From Cymbidium sinense (Eukaryota > Streptophyta > Magnoliopsida > Asparagales > Orchidaceae), in NCBI GenBank assembly GCA_021442155.1, contig CM038214.1, positions 312,511,001 to 312,575,000 on the forward strand: a stretch of DNA of 64,000 nt, given 5' to 3'. Positions 51,975-60,896 of this stretch are shown one piece after another. Position 1 is the stretch's first letter, and each line of letters opens with the position of its first letter. The position numbers and the translations under genes were made by a program. Below the pieces are notes generated by a model. It was not told the origin of the DNA. It did not search any database and was given only the letters and a program-made list of their open reading frames with translations.

Positions 51975-53250
51975 TACTGATTCTACCATGACCTTAAACA
52001 TCCCAGAACAGAGCCGATACAGTTCTCCCATGGTGGAAATTTCATTTTCCCCTTCGTTGATGCATCCCCGTCTCATGTTTTTTGTGGATCCTTCATCATT
52101 CTAGGCCATTTTCAAGAGCCTTTTGAATCTCTAGCTGCTCCCATAATGTGTCTCTTTTGAATATGGCCATGGTGACCTCAAACCCATGAATTACATCTCC
52201 CAATTCGAATGATCTAATTAGGGCAACCAATTTTTTGGGGATTCCTGAACCCAATGCCATTCATGCTATTAAATCCTTTAAGGATTAACTTTTAGGTAAG
52301 AGCTCTGCATCTTCTAACTCGGTGAATATGATTATGACTTTTTTTTCAAGGTATGCCTGCGATCATATGTTCGGATCTTGATGTCGAAAAGCTTAGAAAA
52401 CCTTTCTAATTTACTTTGGTTGAGAAAATTTTTTTGCGCCAGCCAAATTTGGACAAGATCCGATCCTATTTTCATAACCTTAAACTTTTGGGTGCTTTCT
52501 CTATCGGCTTGATCGATCCAAGCCATATTCTGATTCAACTTATGAACGATTTGGATTATTCAATGGTTTTCTAGCATTGATCTTATTTTATCTTTAACTG
52601 TCAAATGCATTTGTTGAAGTGGCCTCCCCTTTTTGATAAAAAGGATGAATCACCTATTGTTCTTTTGTGGTTAGCTCTTCCAAATATGAGAATCCATTAT
52701 GTTGCCCACTAGATTTTATTTTCTGTCAGGGCTCTTTTTGGTGACGCTCAAATCTATTAGGATGTTGTGAGAACCTCCCTCTATTGCTCATATATTGGTT
52801 GAACTTGACATATCTAAAAACATTGTAAGGAGGTCTGGATTGGATCTGAAAAGTTTGGTTATTTACAAAAGGTCAAATTTGAAATTTTTTTGATTTTCTA
52901 TTCCCATTGCAAGATACATGGTCATGATAATTTGAAGTGTTTTATTCTTCACCCACATATTAAAAAGAAAATTTTGAATTATCATAACTCTAAATTAGCT
53001 TATGATAAAGATAATAAAACTATTTTTGTGCCTAAAAATAACTTAAATGTTAATATTAGGTCGGATTCTTTGGAATCTTTTGAAGTTCCTAAAATTACTG
53101 ATTCTGCTTCTCATTCCAACCATGACAAAGGTACTAATAATGTTGAAAAAGATGGTTTTCTTGACAACCTTTCTTTACATGAGAATATGCCTATTTTGGC
53201 TAATTCCAAATTCAAAGAGGCTAAAGAAAATGATGATTCATTCTCTAATT
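51975..53250 (+). pseudogene. LINE-2 ORF1 with DUF4283 and CCHC knuckle
   Basis: An N-terminal part starts near 52030 (MVEISFSP, frame lost soon after). From about 52343 one frame reads PAIICSDLDVEKLRKPF, stop, FTLVEKIFLRQPNLDKIRSYF, then IGLIDPSHILIQL and, later, KWPPLFDKKDESPI and LWLALPNMRIHY. This is the DUF4283 domain of plant L1 ORF1 proteins, with at least four stops and a frame change. The knuckle at 52899-52940 reads YSHCKIHGHDNLKC, with spacing correct for C-X2-C-X4-H-X4-C but Tyr (TAT) in place of the first Cys. A polar, Asp/Asn-rich C-terminus runs to 53250. ORF1 would bind element RNA; this copy is dead. Confidence 0.8.
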
Positions 53251-53740
53251 AGTCTATTCCTGCTTCTTTGCTGACATTAATTGATGAGAATGAGGATTTA
53301 AATGATAACTTGAATGTGGCTAAAATTATTGACCAAAACACTGATTCTAGCATTGGTAATTGTGTTTTGAATGGTATATTTTCTTCCATTAATTCCAAGA
53401 TTGATCTTCATTGTAATCCCACTTTCTAACAAAATGTTGATTTGGAAGAGAGGGAAGTTGTGATTAGAGATGTTCTTGCTGATCCTTATCCTATTAATAA
53501 TATTTCTAATCAATCTCTATCTAATAGTGAAACTTTGGATAAAAATAAAAAATTCCATATTGTCCGAAAAAGAAAACTAAAAACTCTAAGATGCAACCTC
53601 TTACTCTTTCTAGATCTATTAGATCTAGATCCTCTTCACATAAATAATGTGTTGTTTCAATTTTTGAATTAGGAGAGGAATTGTTATTCCTTCTCTCTCT
53701 CATTATTATTACCCTTTAATTTCCTTTTACAATTTTCTTT
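53251..53740 (+). pseudogene. LINE-2 ORF1 tail and ORF1-ORF2 spacer
   Basis: Polar, Asn/Asp/Ser-rich coding text continues with stops to about 53670 (NVDLEEREVVIRDVLADPYP, SRSRSSSHK-like reading). It matches the LINE-1 region around 32050-32270 (EKGEITIRNALIDTGP). About 70 T-rich bases then lead to the ORF2 start. Confidence 0.55.
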
Positions 53741-54440
53741 ATGTTTACTTCTTTTATTAGGAATGTTAAAGGGATTGGTACCCTCACTATTCATGTCATT
53801 ATAAGAAATCTCTGCAATATCTTTTTTTATTATTATTGAACCTCTTATACATGCTAATAAAGTCAATCTTGTTGCTAGAATGCTTTTCTTTAGTAATTTT
53901 TCCCCTAACATCAATAATAAAATTTGGTGCTTTTGGAATAGCTTCTTAAATGTTTTAATTTCAGATGATCTATAAGAAGTTATCAATGCTCAAATTTCTT
54001 TTGGTGACTCTTGTGTGCTGGGCTCTTTTATTTATGCTTCTTGCAATAGAGCTGGTTGAAATGTTCATTAGAAGAATTTGAGAAGTTTTGTTCTTTTTGT
54101 TAACAAACCTTGGTTTGGTTGGGGGTGATTTCACACTATTCTGTATTCTTCAGAAAGAAGGGGTGGTTGCTCTACTAATATTCATACTATGGAAGAATTT
54201 TCTAATATAATTCTTGATTGCAATCTTATTAACATTAGTCTTAAAGGCTCTAATTATATTTGGCAAAACTCTAAGCTCTGGAAACATTTAGAAATAATTA
54301 TTTTTAACTCTCATTGGATTAATCAATGACATCTTAGCTTTGTTTACCATTTTAGTAGAACTTTATCTGATCATGCCCACTTTTTGTTACTGTTAAAGAA
54401 AAGTATAAAATATTAAACATCTCGCCTTCTTTCAAATTTC
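53741..54440 (+). pseudogene. LINE-2 ORF2, endonuclease domain
   Basis: Starts at ATG 53741 (MFTSFIRNVKGIGTL). Recognisable motifs are NVKG, the catalytic Glu in IIEPLIHA, VARML, then GGDF near 54119-54131 and LSDHA near 54366. The GDFN motif lost one A (GATTTCACACT for GATTTCAACACT), which shifts the frame. Several further stops occur. Collinear with LINE-1 32344-33030. Confidence 0.8.
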
Positions 54441-56003
54441 AAAATATGTGGATTCAGCATCTGGATTTTCTTAAAGTCGTGACCAATAGTTAGATTTCTC
54501 CTTTACACCCTGATAATTCGATTAGGGGTATGAATAGATTATCGTTTAAGCTTAAAAGGCTCAAACAAAATCTAGTTTGGTGGAAGAAACATTATTTTAA
54601 TAAATCTTTTTGCTAATATAAAAAACATGGAACTTTTGGTTTGTGATCTTGAAAATGCTATTTTGACTGACTCTTCTAAGCTTAAGGATTTGAATGAAGC
54701 TAAAGATAAACTCATTAATGATCAGAATATGGAAGAGACCTGTTGGTGGAAAAAAGATGCTAATATACATATTATTGATAGGGAGAAGAATACTAAGTAT
54801 TTTCATGCTTTATTTAATAAAAAGGGAGATTTAAATTATTTCCAAAAAATAAAAAATGATAATGGAGAGTGGATCACTGATATTAATGTTATTAAAGATT
54901 CTGATATTAACCACTTTAGAAATATGCTTAATAAAAGCCAGTCTTATGAATTTATTTCTAATTCGCATTTGATCCCCTCTATTATTTCCAATGATGATAA
55001 TCATTGGATTACTAGGTTGCCTACTAAAGATGAGATTGGTAAAGCTCTCAATAGCATGAACATTGATTCTGTTGATGGTTCAGAGGGTTATACTACTCAG
55101 TTTTTTCAAAATTATTGGTCTATTATTAAGCATGACTTAATCAATTCTATTGTTGATTTCTATGTTGGTAATCTTCTCCTTAAATATTTTTCAAGCACTT
55201 CCATTGTTCACATACATTAAAAAGATAATTCGGATTCTTTGAGTGATTTCAGACCTATTAGTCTTTGCACATTCTTTAATAAATTGATTTCTAAAATTCT
55301 TGCTAATAGACTTAGTCCTTTACTTCAAAAAATTATCTCTCTCAGCCAAACTGATTTTGTTAGAGGGAGATCTATATCTGGTAACATTCTTTTTGCTCAA
55401 GAGCTTATTCATGATTTAGATGTTCCAACTATAGGTGGTAACGTCTTTTTTAAATTAGATATTTTTAAAGCCGTTGATAATATCTCTTGAGATTTCCTTT
55501 TATATATCGTACATTTATTTAGTTCCTCTGCTAATTTTATTAACCTTATTAAAAATTGTATTAATAATTCCTAGTTTTTTGTTCTTCTTATGAAGCTTTA
55601 GGCTTCTTTCCTTCTTCTCATGGATTGAGATAAGGAGATCCTTTGTCCCCTTCTTTATTTATTATTGTAGTGGAATACCTTTCTAGGAGTTTAAATGATT
55701 TATTTAATAACAATCCTAGCATGTACTTTAAAACTCTTGGTGGTATCCTAGTTTCTCATCATAGCTTTACTGATGATTTCATTATCTTTTGTAATGCTTC
55801 TTTTCATCATATCAAAAAACTTAAGAAATTTTTTAGTAATTTCTTGTAGAGAAAGTGGTCCTTCTATTAATGAAAGCAAGAGCTACTTTATTACCTCCTC
55901 TAAAATTTCTTATAATAAAATCAATAACATCATGAGAATCATTAACTTTAAACACCAACAACTCCCTATTAAATATCTAGGTGCTCCTCTTTTCAAAATA
56001 GAT
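54441..56003 (+). pseudogene. LINE-2 ORF2, reverse transcriptase domain, truncated
   Basis: The longest continuous piece (54627-55220, 197 codons) covers the linker and N-terminal RT part (KYFHALFNKK, EGYTTQFFQNYWSI). Next, 55239-55490 holds DFRPISLCTFFNKLISKIL, SQTDFVRGRSISG and KLDIFKA. Then comes a TGA in place of the Trp of NLSWDF, a frame change, TAA at 55631 before GDPLSPSLF, and catalytic FTDDF at 55766-55780. The region deleted from LINE-1 (ILANRL to ELIHDL) is present here. The copy stops at GAPLF near 56000. The second residue of FADD is Thr. Confidence 0.85.
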
Positions 56004-56065
56004 ACCAAAAACCCTAAACCTTAAACCTTAAACTAAAACCAAAACCCTAAAACTAAAACCTAAAC
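56004..56065 (+). repeat. Short telomere-like link with a GRP-tail signature
   Basis: CCAAAAACCCTAAACC and AACTAAAACC are the text that normally follows a GRP poly(A). The equivalent link at 42891-42943 does follow a GRP copy. Here the GRP body is gone and LINE-2 takes its place. Confidence 0.65.
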
Positions 56066-57197
56066 CCGACAATTTACTAGAGCCTTTTGTTGTGCTGGTT
56101 GAACCTTTGAAGATCCTTTTGGATTGGGCTTTTTTGGTTTCTGGTGGTTGGTGGCTTCCTTTGGCCCCCTTTTGTGTGGTTATTTTGTCTTATGGTGATT
56201 TGTACTTGCTGCAACTTATGTTTCCTTCAGTTAATGGTTTTATTTCTATGTTATTTAGTCATTTGTGGTTGATCACCCTAATTTGGCTTGGTTACTACTT
56301 ATTGTTGGGACATTGGCTTGAGGTCTCATATCTTACTTTTGTTGGTTGTTTTTCTATTAACTAGCATTGGTCTAGTGCTTGCTGATGGCTGGTTTTGGTT
56401 TTCCCTAGTTTGGAGCTTGGATGGCTATCTGGTTAATAGCTGTTGTTGGTGTTCTTACTTTGTTCAAGCCTCTATCTAGGTTATTATGATTAGTCTGTCA
56501 TGGTTTTTGCATGGTGGTTTGGCTACTAGTTGGTTACTTGTTGGTAGCTTTTTGTTTAATGGTGCTTGATCTGGAACTCAATGGACTGTTGACCTTGGAT
56601 GTTTGCTTATATCAGGTATGCTGGCTATGATAGCTTCGATGTTACTCACCTCTTTTATTTGGTTGGTAGCATTAATTATGATTGTAACCCTTCTTTATGA
56701 AGTTTTGATGCTCATATTTATTGTTGACCCTTGAGATGATCCTAACTGTGCCTGAGCCTTCTCTTTCTAAGCTCTCTCCTTTTCCTCTTTTTATCTTTAT
56801 CCTTAATAGCTATGACTTTTGCCTTTGTAGTGTTTTACTGATTTCTTTTACAGGTTGGAACTTACAGAGGGAAAGGTCGTTGCTCAGTCAACCCAAGTGA
56901 TCTTGTTGTGGTTCTTGCTTATATTGCTTTCTCATAGGAATCATGAACTGCTGCTGACTCATTCTTTTACTATTTTTAGGATTTATTTTAGTCTTACTCT
57001 GTGTATTTTTCTATTTTTCCTTTTAGGCGCTATATTTTCTCTATCTTTTCTTTTCTTTTTCTAATGTACTTAGATGGGTTTAGCTCTGTAAGTTTCTTGT
57101 AGCTCTAAGAGCAGTAAAATTTTAGAGCTTTACCCTTTTTAAGGATATTGTATCATTTCCATTTATGGTAATAAAATTCTAACTTTCCCAAAAAAAA
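56066..57197 (+). mobile_element. LINE-a copy 2: 3'-end retroelement, 1.1 kb
   Basis: Collinear with 42944-44076 from ATTTACTAGAGCC to the AATAAA-containing tail (TTTATGGTAATAAAATTC) and final A run near 57197. The offset is about 13.12 kb. CTAAAACCTAAA occurs at 56052-56063 and again at 57201-57212 and could be a target-site duplication, but in this simple sequence that is weak evidence. Confidence 0.75.
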
Positions 57198-57549
57198 CCC
57201 CTAAAACCTAAAGCTTAAATCCTAAACCCTAAACCCTAAACAATGCTAAACCCTAAAACCCTAAAACCTAAACCATAAACCCTAAATACTAAACTCTAAA
57301 ACCCTAAACCCTAAACTAACCCTAAACCATAAAGGCTAAAGGCTTAACCCTAAATCCTAAACCCAGAACCCTAACCCTAAACCCTAATTCCTAAACCCTA
57401 AAATCATAAAACCTAAAATCCTAAACCCAAAACCCTAACCCTAAACACTAAACCCTATACCCCAAACCTTAAATAAAACTGGCAACTAAATAAATTAAAA
57501 AATAAACCTAAACTCTAAAACCTAATAAACCAACCTAAACCTAAACCTT
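57198..57549 (+). repeat. Telomere-like array, segment 12
   Basis: CCCTAAA-type repeats followed by the GRP preamble (CAACTAAATAAATT, AAACCTAAACC). Corresponds to 44077-44449 in the first higher-order unit. Confidence 0.8.
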
Positions 57550-57990
57550 AAGAATGGGATGGCAGGAACATCACCATCAGCATTTCAGTCTAGATGGGTG
57601 GAAGCAAAGGGGCGATTATCATGATGGTGGGGGGGGATCTAGGTCTTTGGTGGATATGGTGGTGGTGGTTATGGAGGTGGGAGGATACAACCCTGGTGGT
57701 GGCGGAGGGATAGATCAAGGATATCATGGTGGATCTCATGGCTAGAGAAGTCGAGGTGGTTCTAATGGGAACTTGAGAAATTGAAGAACGGCCAATCCGA
57801 TATGCTACTTATGGAATTGTGTCTTTATAGTAGGGATGGTTTTAGTTATCTAGGGTTTTTGATTTGCTCTATGTGTCCTCATTTTTTATCTATGTCATCG
57901 CTTGTGTCTTAAAAAACTTGGTGTGTCACTTGGTTCATGAAATCAAAAAGAAGAATTGTTGAATATGAATTTATTCTCTTTTAAAATAAA
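57550..57990 (+). pseudogene. GRP fragment copy 10
   Basis: Starts AAGAATGGGATGGCAGG: about 11 bases (CAGAACCTTGA) are lost relative to copy 11, and another short deletion affects the NQAQSR part. The Gly-rich tail is heavily reduced but still ends RGGSNGNLRN-like. The 3' UTR is complete to about 57978, followed by AAAATAAAAT in place of a clean A run. It pairs with copy 8. Confidence 0.8.
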
Positions 57991-59121
57991 ATAAAATAAA
58001 AAACCAAAAACCCTAAACCCTAAAACCCTAAACCCTAAACCCTAAACCCTAAACCTAATCAGAAACCCTAGACCTACAACCACAAGCTAAAAGCCTAAAC
58101 CAAACCCTAAACCTCGACCCTAAACTCAAGCCCAAACCCTAAACCTAAATAAACTGAAACCAAAAACCAAAACTAAACTAAATTAAAATAAAATAAACCA
58201 TGAATAAAAAACCTAAATAAAATAAAACTAAACTGAATTAAAAGTAGACATAAAATTAAATAAAATAAAAAACTAGCCTAAAATATAAACTTTAAAATAA
58301 AACCTAAACCCTAAAATAAAAAAAAAACTAAACCAAAAATAAAATTAAAATAAATAAAACAAAATAAACCTAAACCTAAACTAAAATAAATAAAATATTA
58401 ACCTAAACCTAAGCTAAAAAAAAATAAAATAAACTAAAAATAACCTAAACCCAAGCTAAAAAATAAAACCTAAAAATAAAACTAAAATAAAAACCTAAAC
58501 CTAAAAAAATAAATTAAAAATCTAAACCAAAACATAAAAATAAAAAATAAAACCTAAACCTAAAAAATTAAATAAAAATAAAACTCAACTAAAAAATAAA
58601 CCTAAACCTAAACTTAAAAATAAACTAAAATAAAAAACATAAACTAAAATAAATAAACTAAACTAAATAAAAATGAAATATAAACCTAAATAAAAATAAA
58701 AAATAAAATAAACTAAAATAAATAAAAAGTAAAATAAGTAAACCTAAACCTATTAGTTTACTTAATTTTTTTTAAAAAATCATAAATCCTAAATCGTAAA
58801 CCCTGAACCCTAAACCCTAAACCTACAACCTTAAACCTAAAACCCTAAACCCTAAAAAACCCTAAAAACTAAACCCTAAACCCTAACCCTAAACCCTAAA
58901 ACCTAAACCCTAATAGCATAAACCCTAAAACCCTAAATAATAAACCCTAAACCCTAAACCCTAAACCCTAAATCGTAAACCCTAAGCCCTAACCCTAAAC
59001 CATAAACCATAAACTCCAAACCCTAAACTCAAAACCCTAAACCTAAACATAAATTAAGTAAATAAATTAAAAAATAAACCTAAACCCTAAAACCTAATAA
59101 ACTTAAACCTAAACCTAAACC
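57991..59121 (+). repeat. Composite telomere-like array, segment 13
   Basis: Telomere-like then A-rich, with a landmark near 58749, a second telomere-like phase and the GRP preamble to 59121. Corresponds to 44934-46301. Confidence 0.8.
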
Positions 59122-59131
59122 CTAAGAATGG
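59122..59131 (+). repeat. LINE-b copy 2, 5' target-site duplication
   Basis: CTAAGAATGG here and at 60409-60418 flank LINE-b. The same bases are duplicated around LINE-b copy 1, so both copies descend from one insertion. Confidence 0.9.
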
Positions 59132-60408
59132 CATCTCCTTCTGATGGAGGTTGGGATTATTTCTAGTTGGTACTGCTGAGCTTTAGTTGCCCTCTAGTTT
59201 TGGTGGCTCTCTTCTCTTGTTGGTCTCTTGTTGTGTTGTTTTTACGATGGCCTGGTGATTGGCTGGAGCTTGCTTGTTTGCCTTTTTCCCTAGCCTCTTT
59301 TTTCTTCCTGCGAGGGTTTATTAGCTAGTGGTTGCTTGATGGCTCTGGTTTTTCCCAGCCTTTTGCTTTTGGTTTTGGCTATCTAGCATCATGATTATTG
59401 GTTGAGCTTGGTCGTGGGCTTTGTTTTTTCCTGGGCTGAGCTACTCTCTCTGGAGCTACTATCTAGCATATAGCTTTTTGTTTCCTTTTTCTGGTGGTTT
59501 TTTTGAAGTTTTTTTGTGGTGTTTTCCTATTGGCTGGATGGCCCATTGGCTTGTCATTTCTTTCTATTGTGGGATGAACATGTATGTGGCTTTGGTTGTT
59601 CTTAGCTCTGTTGATGTTTTTGTTGATTCCTATTGCTATGGTTGGCTGGGTGGCCTTGATGGCTAGCTGTAGCTGTGTTGTTGGTTGGTGAATCTACTAA
59701 ATTTTCGGTTCTTTACCTTTGGTCTTTGTTTATTTTGGGTGTCTTTGATGGTGGTTATTTCTTGGCTACTGTCTTGTTTGTTTGGTTGCTTTGCTCTAGT
59801 TTGGCTAGATGTTTTCCTGGTTAGTTAGCTATTTAATCTTGATGATAGATACTAGAACTTGGTTAGCTCTTAGATGTTGGATATTTGGTTTAATCGAGGT
59901 AAGTTAGCTATGATGGCTGGGATGTTTCCCCTATTATCCTCTTAGCTGGTAGCACCATATGTGATCGTAACCCTTCTTCTGAAGTTCGGATGCTCACATA
60001 TCCTATTGCACCTTGAGATGAATGTGATGAGCCACTTATCTAAGATTTTTATCATTTTGTTTCTTTTGTGTACTTAGCTTGTCCTTATTTCTCGATGCTT
60101 ATCTCTATCTTAAGTTCTTTGTAGGTTCGTGGCAGGTTTTGGGGCTATAGGCGGTTTGTGCATCTCTTAGAAGATTTTGAGATATAGATGGCTTTGGCTG
60201 CCCTTCTTGGAATTTTGTGCTATTTCTTTCTTAGTTTTTATCTTTTCTTTCTTTTTCTTTAGTTTTCTTGTAATAGGTAGGGGATTTATCTCTTTAGGCT
60301 AATTGTAATTCTTTGAACAGTAGTTTAGAGATTTATCCACTTTAAGGAGCTAGTATCCCATTCTTTTTGGTAATAAAATTCTCCCAAATTTGATTTTTAA
60401 AAAAATTG
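59132..60408 (+). mobile_element. LINE-b copy 2: 3'-end retroelement, 1.28 kb
   Basis: Collinear with 46311-47598 from CATCTCCTTCTGATGG to GGTAATAAAATTCTCCC and the final A-rich tail (TTTTTAAAAAAATT). Within it are GTTAGCTATGATGG, GTAACCCTTCTTC, GGATGCTCACATAT, TTTGTAGGTT and TTTATCCACTTTAAGGA. An 81-codon hydrophobic open frame at 59421-59666 is not shared in length with copy 1 and is not called as a gene. Confidence 0.85.
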
Positions 60409-60896
60409 CTAAGAATGGACAGAACCTTGATGGCAGGAACATCACCGTCAACCAGGCTCAGTCAAGATCTTGTGGTGGAGGCGAAGGAAGAGGCGGCGGT
60501 TATCATAGTGGTGGTGGGGGATCTAGAGATGTTGGTGGATATGGAGGTGGTGGTCGGAGCAGTGATGGTTATGGAGGCGGGTGGAGCGACGGAGGTTACT
60601 GTCGTGGTGGTGGCGGAGGGAGAGATCGGGGATATGATGGTGGCTCACGCTTCTCAAGAGGCCGGGGTGGTTTTGATGGAAACTAGAGAAACTGAAAAAT
60701 GGCTGATTTGATCTGCTGCTTATGGAACTGTGTCTTTATAGTTGAGATGGTTCTAGTTATCTAGGGTTTTTGATTTTTTCTATGTACGCTCATTTTTTAT
60801 CTATGTCATCGCTTATGTCTTAGAAAACTTGGTGTGTTACTTGGTTGATGAATTTGAAAAGAAGAAATATTGAATCTGAATTTGTTCTCCATTAAA
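60409..60896 (+). pseudogene. GRP fragment copy 11: best-preserved module
   Basis: The GRP frame is open from the junction to 60686. It reads NGQNLDGRNITVNQAQSR, the end of the RRM (last beta strand region), then about 70 residues rich in Gly, Ser, Tyr and Arg (RGGGYHSGGGG, RDRGYDGG, RGRGGFDGN). The ancestral end is NWRN-stop (see copy 7); here the Trp codon TGG is TAG, so the frame stops three codons early. The 3' UTR continues to about 60890, then an A run. The upstream RRM with RNP motifs, the start codon and the promoter are missing. The copy begins with the LINE-b target-site duplication. Any protein would be an RRM-less Gly-rich tail, and expression is doubtful. Confidence 0.85.

Larger units (their letters stand above)
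51975..56003 (+). mobile_element. LINE-2: degenerate L1-type element, 3'-truncated, 4.0 kb
   Basis: The order is ORF1 with DUF4283 and CCHC knuckle, ORF2 endonuclease, then reverse transcriptase, cut in the text LPIKYLGAPLF. LINE-1 continues past that point with KGQKRSHLFDELI. The 3' half of ORF2, RNase H and 3' region are missing, and the sequence passes directly into the text that normally follows a GRP poly(A). Many stops and frameshifts make it inactive. It is related to LINE-1 along the whole ORF2 but clearly diverged. Confidence 0.85.

Noticed and set aside
60390..60686. GRP copy 11 as a functional small Gly-rich gene
   Set aside because: The frame is open, but the first part of the RRM, the natural start codon and the promoter are missing, and it stops at a TAG in place of Trp. 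It is a decayed fragment like the other ten.
9042..60711. Open frames starting MGRTL or MSRTL within the GRP fragments
   Set aside because: They read the GRP sequence in the +1 frame (rich in Val/Glu/Met). The true frame starts NGQNLD one base later, so these are shadow frames.
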